This document shows, piece after piece, positions 1 through 9,605 of a DNA stretch of 64,000 nt. The notes beneath the pieces are model-generated. The model was not told the origin of the DNA. It ran no database searches and saw nothing but the letters and a program-made list of their open reading frames with translations. Within the stretch, counting starts at the first letter, position 1. The number at the start of each line of letters is the position of its first letter. The stretch is taken from assembly GCA_030710605.1 (NCBI GenBank), contig CP092865.1, positions 143,577,081 to 143,641,080 on the forward strand. Reading direction: 5' to 3'. The translations under genes were made by a program, and so were the position numbers. Source of the DNA: Cordylochernes scorpioides. Its lineage: Eukaryota; Arthropoda; Arachnida; Pseudoscorpiones; Chernetidae.

Positions 1-468
1 AATATTGAGGGAAATCTCATCCTACCATTTAGTGGGCAAAGTACAAGCCCATCTTTCACTGTTCGTACGTCAGAGGTTCTTGACCCAGGTGTGAGGTGAG
101 TCCACATGTTCCCAGCCATAGTCCCTATGGGTGGGGGTGTGGGATGGTCTAAGCACCGATTCTATACAAACAAATTCTTAGTACCTTTTAGGTAAACATA
201 ATTATTAAGGGCGCCAAGGAATTGTGCGTGTTAACATAGATATGTACAATTCCTAAAACATATCTTAAAAATTATTTATTTAGCTATAGATAATGGGGTG
301 CATGTGGTAATTTTATAATACAAAAGCAAAATAATGATTATATAAGGTTATAAAGGGCAAAAGAAATTAAAAGTGATATATAAGACTAAATAATAACAAC
401 AATATGGTAAATAACGAGGGGGAAAGAGATACACCAAACAAAAAATGTATGAACATGATATATATATA
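1..468. other. Unassigned AT-rich DNA
   Basis: I see no coding region, recognisable mobile-element domain or RNA gene here. It ends in an (AT)n run at about 458-469 that is the target of the solo LTR that follows. Confidence 0.5.
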
Positions 469-1153
469 TGATAATTTAAACCAACAACCCTATATATTGT
501 AATATTTATAACAGGATTGTCATGTTGTATATAGAACTAATTATAAACTATAACTAATTATATGCATAATTGACATGTCTCCTTGCATCACCAAATGTAA
601 TGTACTGAGGATGAATAAATAAAACTATATAATAGATTAAAAACTAAGTTAAAAGCAAGATTGAGAGATTTACAAAGTAACTTCTAAAGATAGATTGGAA
701 GCCGACAGCCAGGCGCCATTCTCGAGTAACAGAGACACGTGTGACACGTGCATGACCTAATTCTCTTGGTCGGAGGCGTAGTATAAAAACGCCCGCGTAG
801 CAACAGCCAGGCAGTTCAGTTCCAGTGAGTCTTCCGGTCAGCGTCACCCCTTATCGTCTCCAGGGACCAACTCATCGACCATGTAAAACAGTAAGGAATC
901 TTCTATCTCCATCTTTGCTTTTGGCTCGACTTTTTATCTATTCAAGAAATTTTCCTTCGACAACTGTGTCGCTTCGTTTTGTGTGTGTGTCCTTACCACC
1001 CATCGCTCAACAACTACGACTGCTTCTAGCCAACATGCCACACTGCATTCATCCAACAGCATAAACTACTACTACATTACTACATTATTACAGAGAGTCG
1101 GCAGGATTCTACAACAGGCTTACCAAACCCCAACACATTATTACATATATACA
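469..1153 (+). mobile_element. Solo LTR of the Gypsy-A family (diverged copy)
   Basis: This segment aligns along its length with the LTRs of the complete element at 1363-9605. Shared landmarks are the TGATAATTTAAACCA start, the GAGGATGAATAAATAAA stretch, the CACGTG E-box, a TATA box (GTATAAAAAC near 780) and the CAGTTCAGTTCCAGTGAG start-site region. It is shorter than the intact LTR in its 3' third. It ends ...ACACATTATTACA and is flanked on both sides by (AT)n. No internal region follows, so it is a solo LTR left by LTR-LTR recombination. Near its end it reads AGTCGGCAGGATTC, which resembles the complement of a tRNA-Ser 3' arm. Confidence 0.8.
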
Positions 1154-1362
1154 TAGAAGAGAAATATCGTTGATATAGAAGATATAAATGATAAACAAAA
1201 TATATATGCTGTGGTTAAAATTCTCATTCTGTATGTCTGGCTGAAGATGGTAACAACGCTGCTACCGAAATGTCACACGCCACCTGATTATTAGGACTTG
1301 GTCCCGATATCATGTGTCAATAACCAATAATCCAAATTGATTGTGCCTTACATATATATATA
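1154..1362. other. Short unassigned spacer between two LTR insertions
   Basis: Non-coding DNA ending in an (AT)n run (1351-1362) that served as the target of Gypsy-A. Confidence 0.4.
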
Positions 1363-2145
1363 TGATAATTTAAACCAATAACCCTATATTATGTAATACG
1401 TATAACAAAATTGTCATGTTGTATATAGAACTAATTATAAACTATAACTAATTATATGCATAATTGACGTGTGTCCTTGTATCCCCATATGTAATGTACT
1501 GAGGATGAATAAATAAAAATATATAATAGATTAAAAGCTGAGTTAAGAGCCAGAGAGAGATTTACAAAGTAACTTCTAAAGATAGATTGGACCCCGACAG
1601 ACTGTCGCCAGTGTCCGGTGTCCCTCGACACGTGCATGACCCAATTCTCTTTGTCAGAGCTGTCGTATAAATAAGACCGGCCTTAGCAACAGCAGTCAGT
1701 TCAGTTCCAGTGAGTTCCCCATCAGCTTGTCGCCGGTTGTCACCAACTCATCGACCATGTAAAACAGTAAGAAACCTTCTCGATCTCCATCTTTGCTTTT
1801 GGCTCAACTTTTTATCTATTCAAGGAACTTTCTTTCAACTGTGTCGCTTCGTTTTGTGTGTGTGGACATCCCCAGCTTTTCCACTCTGCCTCGACCACGA
1901 CTGCCTGTACTTTGTGAGAACTGTTAAAGGTCCTACAAGGTGCAGAGAGGCACTGGAAAACTCTCCACCCCTGACTGTTCCTCGCGGTTACTACAGGTTT
2001 GACCCTCGGTTGCCACAACTTATAGCGAGAGTCGACGAGGTTCTACAACAGGCTTACCAAACCCCAACGCATTATTACAGAGAGTCGACAGGACCCCAAC
2101 ACATTATTACAGATAGTCGACAGGATCTCAACACATTATTATACA
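1363..2145 (+). repeat. 5' LTR of Gypsy-A
   Basis: It is repeated almost exactly at 8813-9593. It begins TGATAATTT. The far end is uncertain because it consists of tandem ~34-bp modules (AACACATTATTACAGA followed by GTCGACAGGA) that blend into the presumed primer-binding site. TG...CA ends are obtained if it stops at 2145. Confidence 0.85.
1628..1702 (+). promoter_or_regulatory. Predicted Gypsy-A LTR core promoter
   Basis: A CACGTG E-box (1628-1633) is followed by a TATAAATA box (1666-1673) and, about 32 bp from the TATA start, an arthropod initiator-like TCAGTT (1696-1701). The spacing suits RNA polymerase II initiation near 1698, which would define the start of the R region. The same arrangement recurs in the 3' LTR near 9116-9151 and, diverged, in the solo LTR near 780-812. 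This is inference from motifs only. Confidence 0.55.
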
Positions 2146-2165
2146 GAGTCGACAGGATAACCACA
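2146..2165 (+). other. Candidate primer-binding site, tRNA-Ser-like
   Basis: Just after the 5' LTR the sequence GAGTCGACAGGATAACC resembles the complement of the 3' arm of some animal tRNA-Ser species (AGTCGGCAGGATTCG type). It lacks the usual leading TGG. Two similar copies, near 2087 and 2114, lie within the LTR end itself. Moderate to low certainty. Confidence 0.35.
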
Positions 2166-2227
2166 ACGAAGGAGACCACAACGAAGAAGGTAAAGACTGT
2201 CCAGATAGAAAAGAGCCAAGAAGCAAG

Positions 2228-3220
2228 ATGGAGGAGCAAACCAACCCGTCCAACGATACAGCCGAACAAACTATCCCCAAACAAGAAACGACATTGGAAG
2301 AGGAGGAAACGTCGCCGCCCCAAGATACCTCCGCAGACCCACTGACACAGATCGCCGATGCCCTGAGTAAGTTACTGGTAGCCCGATCTCCTAGGGAGAT
2401 AGACGTAAGTCCATACGATGGTACTTTTGAAGCCCAAAGCTTTTTCGACAACTTCGATGCCCAAGCAGACCGAACTGAACTGACCTACACAGATCGCCTA
2501 CGCAAATTACCCTGCTACCTACAAGGTAAGCCCCTCCAATATTTCCGAAGCCTACGGTTAGATAGGTTATATTATATTGAAGCCCGCCAGAGATTGATAG
2601 ACTTATTCCCAGCAACGACAGAAGCGTCGTTTGCACGCTTTTTAGCAATCAAAATGACACCCCAAATGTCCCTAGAAAACTACTACCAAAACAAAACTGT
2701 TATGGGTATGAAACTCGACCTACCCGCCGACATTTTAATTGAATCTCTGACCGACGGACTACCCGTCGCAGACCAGCGATTAGTCGCAACTGTGCAGCCA
2801 AACACCATTAAGGAATGGTTCGACCTAGTGTCAAGAATAACTCAGTGTGCCACCAGTGCAGTGAACCAGCGCCAAGTAGACAAGGCTCCACACCCCACCT
2901 ACCACAACCCACCACCGCGGTACAACAGCCAGCGGCCATCACGTGTAACATACCCAGTTACACCTCCCCCCTCGCCTTGCAAGTATTGCAATGCCATGCA
3001 CTGGCACTCCCAGTGTGGACAACGGTTCCCACGGGACCAAACACGCCCAGTCTACAGCGCCCGGCCACACACAACCACTGTACCAAGACGTGGTACCCAC
3101 ACCCAGCCCAAGGTCCAACCTCCGAGCCATGTGCCCCAAGTCCAAGCTGCAAGCCCAGACGACTCTGCAAGCCCCGCGAGCAGCTCAACGGTAGGAAAAC
3201 CTGAAACTTATTTTCGTTGA
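2228..3220 (+). CDS. gag: Gag polyprotein of Gypsy-A
   Basis: A 330-residue structural protein expected to form the virus-like particle and bind element RNA. The first ATG after the LTR lies in the context GCAAGATGG, about 80 bases past the LTR. The N-terminal third is acidic and Thr/Pro-rich, and the middle (about residues 55-220) is a retrotransposon Gag-like helical region (SPYDGTFEAQSFFDNF, and later PADILIESLTDGLP). The C-terminal part is basic and proline-rich with one zinc knuckle, CX2CX3HX4C, starting near residue 251 (CKYCNAMHWHSQC). The frame closes with TGA at 3218-3220, and pol lies one base forward (+1). I recognise the family role but cannot place it in a named clade. Confidence 0.85.
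   Translation: MEEQTNPSNDTAEQTIPKQETTLEEEETSPPQDTSADPLTQIADALSKLLVARSPREIDVSPYDGTFEAQSFFDNFDAQADRTELTYTDRLRKLPCYLQGKPLQYFRSLRLDRLYYIEARQRLIDLFPATTEASFARFLAIKMTPQMSLENYYQNKTVMGMKLDLPADILIESLTDGLPVADQRLVATVQPNTIKEWFDLVSRITQCATSAVNQRQVDKAPHPTYHNPPPRYNSQRPSRVTYPVTPPPSPCKYCNAMHWHSQCGQRFPRDQTRPVYSARPHTTTVPRRGTHTQPKVQPPSHVPQVQAASPDDSASPASSSTVGKPETYFR
3195..3220 (+). other. gag-pol overlap with candidate +1 recoding site
   Basis: The pol frame opens after a stop at 3192-3194 and gag ends at 3220, leaving a 26-base overlap. At its end the gag frame reads TAT TTT CGT TGA. A UUU codon followed by CGU is the core of the +1 shift site described for influenza A PA-X. Slippage of tRNA-Phe from UUU to UUC at 3212-3215 would place the ribosome in the pol frame (next codon GTT). 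The TGA one codon further could add a pause. The overlap and frames are seen directly; the mechanism is inferred. Confidence 0.5.
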
Positions 3221-6200
3221 ACAATTAATAATATGGACTGAATTGTCACCAAATGTAAACTTACCCTTTTTAATAGACACGGGAGCATCAATAAACCTAC
3301 TTAACTTAGATATTTTAAGAACCATAGAAAATAGATTACCATATAAAATTATTATCCATCAGTACAGTTTAACTATAAATGCAATAGCCCACAATGTAAA
3401 TACCCTTGGATATATTTTTTTAAAACTTAAAATCGGTAACCTCACCCAAAAACTAAAATTTTTTATAGTAGAAGCTTCACTACCTTTTGGTATTTTATCT
3501 ATTAATACCCTTAAAATATTTAAATTAATTATAGATTTTAATAATCTCCAAATTTATCAAAATAATGATGCTCTCCCAACGAATGTCTATAAGTTCACCA
3601 AGTGCAAACAGGATTTATGTCCCACTCAACCGAGGGAAACTGATATGTTTACCACTTTCCCCTCGCACCAGTCCTGTTTACACGTGGCGGACTCTACTCC
3701 AATTATATGTTCACCCCCTATATCTCCTACCCATGATATTGAGATTTCTATACCTTCTAATGCGGCACCTCAGTTAGAACATTGTCCACACGAACTCCAC
3801 CGAATTCTATATGAATTCTCACAAGTGTTCTCTACTAATAAATACAATGTGCCCAAATTGAACATACCACCGGTAAAAATCAATACCACCACAGATAAAA
3901 TAATAGCATTACGCCCATATAGAGTGCCACTACACGACCAACAAGAAATACAAACCCAAATAGAACAAATGCTCCAATATGGAATCATTGCCCCGTCAGT
4001 TTCACCTTATGCCAGCCCCATAACGCTTGTTACCAAACGTGACCAAACGAAACGTTTCTGTATTGATTACAGAAAACTTAATGAAATCATCGCTCCAGAC
4101 GTACATCCTTTACCCTTAATAGAAACCATTCTTGACAAATTGTCAAAAGCCAAATATTACTCTTCTGTAGATATAGCATCCGCATATTGGCAAGTGGAAA
4201 TAGAACCTAACTCACGTAATCTACTAGCTTTCGTGACGTTAGATAGTCAGTACGAATTTTGTAGACTTCCTTACGGATTTAAAAATTCACCACAGATATA
4301 CCATCGTGCCATAAACCAGGTCATGCAAAAATATAAACTAAATTTTGTTACCCATTACTTCGACGATTTCATTATTTTTTCTGACACCCTAGAGGATCAT
4401 CTACAACACCTACAACAATTTCTAACAGTGTGTCAACACGAAAACATCAAACTTAATTATAATAAATGTTCATTTTTTAAAACAAAAATAGATTTCTTAG
4501 GATACACTGTTACCGCAGGTACTTATGCACCGCAGACGCGCAACCTTGATACTATAAATGCAATAAAACCACCTAACAATCAAAAAACACTACAATCATT
4601 TTTAGGAGCAGTAAACGTTTATAATAAGTTTATAGCAGATTATGCCCGCTTACGAGCACCTTTAAATAAACTACTTAAAAAGGATGTAAAATGGAATTGG
4701 AACACAGACTGTCAACAAGCTTTCACCACTCTCAAAGAGAGTTTAACCAGTAAACCAGTACTACACTTGTATCAAGTCGGTTTACCATGCCGCCTTTATT
4801 GCGACGCATCCACCCAAGGGATTGCCGGCATACTCAAACAGGTACACCCAGACGGACAAATACATCCTGTGCAATATTTTAGCCGCGCCCTTAGGGCACA
4901 TGAGAGAAACTACACCGTTTCCGAACTTGAGTGCCTCGCCATCGTCGAAAGTGTAGACAAATTCCGAATATACCTCACCGGTATAAAATTCACCATATAC
5001 ACAGACCATCAAGCTTTACAATGGCTTAAAACTATAAAAAATCCGTCAGGCCGACTATTTAGATGGAGCTTGAGACTATCTACCTATAATTACGAAATAC
5101 ACTACATCAAAGGCAGTCAACAGTATGAGGCAGATTTACTCTCAAGAAACCCCTTTGTAGGATTTATCAGTACTGATATTATAAAACAGCATCAACCAAC
5201 AGCATCCCCCTTCAACATTGATACAAACGGCTTACATACCATTACCCGAAAAGGTGTAACTAAAATAATAATTCCCGAAACCCTGCAACATACTCTCATG
5301 AACAAAGTTCACCAAGAATACAACCACCCAGGCATCTCTCAGATGACCCGCATAATTACTACCCAGTACTACTGGAAAGGTATCTCTAAATCTATAGAAA
5401 AATTTGTCAGGTCGTGTCACACCTGCCAAATCATTAAAAGGCCCAAAGGTAAACCCTATGGTGCCCTCGGACAAATTCCACCACCTCAACAACCATTCGA
5501 CTTAATCTCTATAGATACCATAGCTGGATTTTCGAAATATGGACACTCCAAGACCTATCTACACGTAATAGTGGATCATTTAACGCGATATGCTTGGACC
5601 TTTCCATCGAAGTCCACCAGTACCCTAACGTACATTCAAACCCTCAAGACTGTACTACAGCAAGGATCTCCAAAACGTCTGTTATCTGACAGAGCGCCCG
5701 CTTTTACCTCAGAAAAATTCCGTAAATTTCTAATAATGCATGGTATACAACCTCTACTAACTACCAGCAATAATCCACAAGCAAACGGTTTAATAGAACG
5801 CTTAAATGCGACCATTACAGGCAAGCTCAGACTAGCTTATCTAGAAAATCCGAAAGCTTCCTGGACTCAACTAGTTAAACGCGTCACTCAGACGTACAAT
5901 AACACACCCCATTCTGTCACAAGTTTTCCACCTACCTACTTAATGTTCAATGTTATCCCCCCAGATCTAAGAACTCATCTTAACCCATATCCCGAGATAA
6001 ATATAGCACGAGAGATAGCAAGCTCTCGTACTCAAAATAAACATAAAAAAGATAAAGAAACATTTGATAAGCAGCACAGAACACCACATTTCGAAGAGAA
6101 TGATCTTGTTTTGGTAAAAAATTACAGACATCCCGACACAGGTAAATTAGCACCATATTTTACTGGACCCCGCAAAATAATTGAAATAATCTCACCCAAT

Positions 6201-6470
6201 GTCGTTCGAATAGATCGCCCAAATCAGCCACTCAATAGAGATAGTGACACCATACATGTCAATAAATTAAAATATTACACAGAGGATGTGTTGTACATAA
6301 CACCTCCACAGCCCCGATTCGTTCAACACCCACAGCGATTGCCTCAAGATGTATATTTCATTGAATTCAATCATTTGACTCCAGATATCTTTGAAACACA
6401 ATTATTCCGAATTATACCGCCTACAAGCTCACAGCCTTTTTTACATTTAAATCCCAGTATTTTCAATTAG
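3195..6470 (+). CDS. pol: Pol polyprotein of Gypsy-A (protease, RT, RNase H, integrase)
   Basis: An uninterrupted pol that copies element RNA into DNA and integrates it. It has no obvious ATG at its start, so it is probably made by +1 frameshifting from gag. The residue numbers here count from 3243. The aspartic protease motif LIDTGAS is at 10-16. Reverse transcriptase runs over about 240-440 with LPYGF and the catalytic YFDD at 372-375. RNase H follows (LYCDASTQG, then TDHQALQWL). The integrase has an HHCC zinc finger (His690; CHTC from 725) and catalytic Asp758, Asp816 and Glu852, giving the DD35E spacing. A C-terminal module contains LAPYFTGPRKI. The order RT-RNase H-integrase places it in Ty3/gypsy (Metaviridae). 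All catalytic residues I checked are present. Confidence 0.92.
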   Translation, partial: ENLKLIFVEQLIIWTELSPNVNLPFLIDTGASINLLNLDILRTIENRLPYKIIIHQYSLTINAIAHNVNTLGYIFLKLKIGNLTQKLKFFIVEASLPFGILSINTLKIFKLIIDFNNLQIYQNNDALPTNVYKFTKCKQDLCPTQPRETDMFTTFPSHQSCLHVADSTPIICSPPISPTHDIEISIPSNAAPQLEHCPHELHRILYEFSQVFSTNKYNVPKLNIPPVKINTTTDKIIALRPYRVPLHDQQEIQTQIEQMLQYGIIAPSVSPYASPITLVTKRDQTKRFCIDYRKLNEIIAPDVHPLPLIETILDKLSKAKYYSSVDIASAYWQVEIEPNSRNLLAFVTLDSQYEFCRLPYGFKNSPQIYHRAINQVMQKYKLNFVTHYFDDFIIFSDTLEDHLQHLQQFLTVCQHENIKLNYNKCSFFKTKIDFLGYTVTAGTYAPQTRNLDTINAIKPPNNQKTLQSFLGAVNVYNKFIADYARLRAPLNKLLKKDVKWNWNTDCQQAFTTLKESLTSKPVLHLYQVGLPCRLYCDASTQGIAGILKQVHPDGQIHPVQYFSRALRAHERNYTVSELECLAIVESVDKFRIYLTGIKFTIYTDHQALQWLKTIKNPSGRLFRWSLRLSTYNYEIHYIKGSQQYEADLLSRNPFVGFISTDIIKQHQPTASPFNIDTNGLHTITRKGVTKIIIPETLQHTLMNKVHQEYNHPGISQMTRIITTQYYWKGISKSIEKFVRSCHTCQIIKRPKGKPYGALGQIPPPQQPFDLISIDTIAGFSKYGHSKTYLHVIVDHLTRYAWTFPSKSTSTLTYIQTLKTVLQQGSPKRLLSDRAPAFTSEKFRKFLIMHGIQPLLTTSNNPQANGLIERLNATITGKLRLAYLENPKASWTQLVKRVTQTYNNTPHSVTSFPPTYLMFNVIPPDLRTHLNPYPEINIAREIASSRTQNKHKKDKETFDKQHRTPHFEENDLVLVKNYRHPDTGKLAPYFTGPRKIIEIISPNVVRIDRPNQPLNRDSDTIHVNKLKYYTEDVLYITPPQPRFVQHPQRLPQDVYFIEFNHLTPDIFETQLFRIIPPTSSQPFLHLNPSIFN

Positions 6471-8812
6471 GTCAGGAAACAAACTGCCAGAGTGGAGGCA
6501 GAGGAATTTTCTTCCAGCCAGCAGAATGACTCATCGCACCGCCAGCAAAAACAAGCAACCCAGCTGAAATGGACACCGGTTGCAGCGGCGTCAGGTTAAC
6601 ATGACACCTCCAATTGCAGTAGGCCTGTATCTTTGGCCCAGCAGAATGCTAGATTTTAGTGTCCAAATAACCTACCAGATTAAAACGGATAGGAAAGTTA
6701 TATAAAATTCCTTTTATAGCAAATCTTATTTTATAAGGTTGTCGATCCTTTAAATGACATCATATGAGACGCCATATTATACCATCGTAAAAAGACGATT
6801 AAATCCACAAACTGGCGCCCATCGCCACGACAATGTTCCAATCTTCAACACTCTTCACTGTCAATCATACAATTATATGACTTTTGGGTACGTTTTTAAT
6901 ACGAACAAACACAACATTACCGGCTCATTCGTTAGGAATAAAAAAGAATTTAACCTCTCATTTCTCCATAGGTAACGCAATGTTACATGGAAAAAAGATC
7001 TGTTAAATTAATAGTTTAAATGATTTTTTCCCAAGCGTAACAAGCCGGCGTTTGGGTAGGCTCACCTAAAAATTTTGCAGACCAAACTGCATAAAACGCT
7101 CTGCAATCTTTTTAGCGCCTAAGACATGCACTATACACTTCATGTATCCAAAGTCCCCATCTTCCACTACACTACATCATTTTTAGGGATCAAGATCGCT
7201 CCCCGTCTGGTCTCACATAATATAATCAGGAAGATCTGGCAAAGACCAACTTCTCAGACCGGACCAAAGCGACATTGGGCCACATTGCCTCCCCATAGGT
7301 CAAACTAAAGACACCAATAATCTTGGACCTACACCTAGACATTGTGTGAATATGTTCCTTTCTTTTTTTTTTTCAGGAACGAATATTTTTTGTTTTCTTT
7401 TAACTTTTCTTCAAAAGAGACATTTTTTGCTCCATTTGTTACTACTTAACATTTATATAATCATTAATAACCTTTAATTATATTATATTTTTTTGTATAA
7501 AATCTTGAATAATTATTTTTATTTTTTTTTACTTTTCAATTATAATCAAATTTTTATTCCAACATTATTTTAACAACTTTATTGTAACAATTTTATTCTT
7601 CATGATATTATTTTAGTATGGCAAAACATTTAATTCTTTCAATAATCATTTTTAATTCATTATTATATCTTTTATATATTACTAATTCTAATTATTATAT
7701 CTTTTATATTTTGCTAATTCATTATTATGTCTTTTGTATATTACATGTTTGATTTTTAGAAATATAGTAGAAAAATTCTTCCTGGAGTAAACTTATACGA
7801 TAATAACAAGGCGAAGGAAGACGAGTTATTATCGTATATGTTTGATTTTATCCCCTTATACTGTTGTTATCCGCAATCATATTTCTATCTTTTTATTCAC
7901 TATATTTTTGTTTAAATAACTTTATTATATGACAATGTTTATCATCAACTATCGGGCATCTACAACAATCGTTTTCAACAATCATATTCTTTAACTAATT
8001 CCCTATGCTTTCTCACTACCTATTTCAGCCATTGCTAGAAACGACAGCACTGCTTGACAATTTTTCTTTTGATTTCGTAATTCAACAAACTCTTTGAAAA
8101 CACCGTTCCCCAGAAGTACAAGTCTCGACTTTTGGTCTGAACACGTTTCAAAAGTTTATTTCAATCATCCGCAGAGCACATCACCAACGCATGCACAAAG
8201 CGTTCACTTTTTTCCAACTTTCAATTTTTTTTCAGCTCTAGCGGACCACAATCAACCTTTGATTTCAAGTCAGGTCAGACCACCTACTGTCGCTACAACA
8301 ATTCTACATATCGCATGGCTCTACCACCCCTTTCAAGCATATTAATTCTTTTCTTCAACATCTTTTCAACCAATAACCTTACAATTGTGACAAAGCACTG
8401 TAACCTTATACAGGATCACAGGTGAAACATTGCCTAGGAAGACGCACAAGTCTATATCCTCGCTTTGCACCTGGATCTCAGTATTTGATTGTCTGTGCAA
8501 CACTTACAATTGCATATTCTTCAACCCCTAACCCTTTCCAACGCCCGCCAACAATCTCTTAGAACATCATCATTATTTTTTAGCAAACAAAGGTTTTATC
8601 TACAGTTCTCTTTTATAATGAATATCATAACTTTTTAATTAAACATAAGTTTTATTTTTATAATTTTCAGATATAGCCAAATAAACATCTTGTTATAGCC
8701 CTTTACCCTCACAGTTTTAATTAATTAAAAGAAATTTTAATTACTTACCTGTGTTAGAGAGGCTTTACCCGCTTAAACCCGGATAAACCCTTTCACTCCC
8801 GGGGCCCATCTA
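6471..8812 (+). other. Non-coding 3' tail of Gypsy-A
   Basis: About 2.3 kb between pol and the 3' LTR. I see only short ORFs (6754-6975, 7126-7308, 8094-8345) without signal peptide, membrane segment or Env-like features. Much of 7320-8650 is pyrimidine- and T-rich. A short inverted repeat occurs near 7790-7835 (ACGATAATAAC ... TTATTATCGT). No clear polypurine tract precedes the 3' LTR: the bases before 8813 are GGGGCCCATCTA. This may be a decayed env region or a captured segment. Confidence 0.6.
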
Positions 8813-9593
8813 TGATAATTTAAACCAATAACCCTATATTATGTAATACGTATAACAAAATTGTCATGTTGTATATAGAACTAATTATAAACTATAACTA
8901 ATTATATGCATAATTGACGTGTGTCCTTGTATCCCCATATGTAATGTACTGAGGATGAATAAATAAAAATATATAATAGATTAAAAGCTGAGTTAAGAGC
9001 CAGAGAGAGATTTACAAAGTAACTTCTAAAGATAGATTGGACCCCGACAGACTGTCGCCAGTGTCCGGTGTCCCTCGACACGTGCATGACCCAATTCTCT
9101 TTGTCAGAGCTGTCGTATAAATAAGACCGGCCTTAGCAACAGCAGTCAGTTCAGTTCCAGTGAGTTCCCCATCAGCGTGTCGCCGGTTGTCACCAACTCA
9201 TCGACCATGTAAAACAGTAAGAAACCTTCTCGATCTCCATCTTTGCTTTTGGCTCAACTTTTTATCTATTCAAGGAACTTTCTTTCAACTGTGTCGCTTC
9301 GTTTTGTGTGTGTGGACATCCCCAGCTTTTCCACTCTGCCTCGACCACGACTGCCTGTACTTTGTGAGAACGGTTAAAGGTCCTACAAGGTGCAGAGAGG
9401 CACTGGAAAACTCTCCACCCCTGACTGTTCCTCGCGGTTACTACAGGTTTGACCCTCGGTTGCCACAACTTATAGCGAGAGTCGACGAGGTTCTACAACA
9501 GGCTTACCAAACCCCAACGCATTATTACAGAGAGTCGACAGGACCCCAACACATTATTACAGATAGTCGACAGGATCTCAACACATTATTATA
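8813..9593 (+). repeat. 3' LTR of Gypsy-A
   Basis: Essentially identical to 1363-2143. It ends in the same ACACATTATTATA, then passes into (AT)n, so the exact boundary (9593-9605) is ambiguous. It contains two of the three PBS-like modules (near 9525-9545 and 9560-9575). Confidence 0.85.
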
Positions 9594-9605
9594 TATATAT
9601 ATACA

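Larger units (their letters stand above)
1363..9605 (+). mobile_element. Gypsy-A: nearly intact Ty3/gypsy LTR retrotransposon
   Basis: A complete LTR retrotransposon of about 8.2 kb: 5' LTR, short leader, gag, pol with protease, reverse transcriptase, RNase H and integrase in Ty3/gypsy order, a 2.3-kb non-coding tail, and the 3' LTR. I saw only two base differences between the LTRs (1726 versus 9176, and 1922 versus 9372), so the insertion is recent. Both ends lie in (AT)n, so the target-site duplication cannot be delimited beyond ATAT/TATA. There is no env-like ORF after pol. Whether it is mobile today is unknown, but pol shows no stop or frameshift. Confidence 0.9.

Noticed and set aside
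1710-2345. A 211-codon open frame across the Gypsy-A LTR end and gag start
   Set aside because: It reads through LTR promoter DNA and PBS-like repeats and is out of frame with gag; the same frame in the 3' LTR is cut at 9618. It has no domain.
6754-7308. Possible env of Gypsy-A
   Set aside because: Two short frames without signal peptide, membrane anchor, cleavage site or cysteine pattern.
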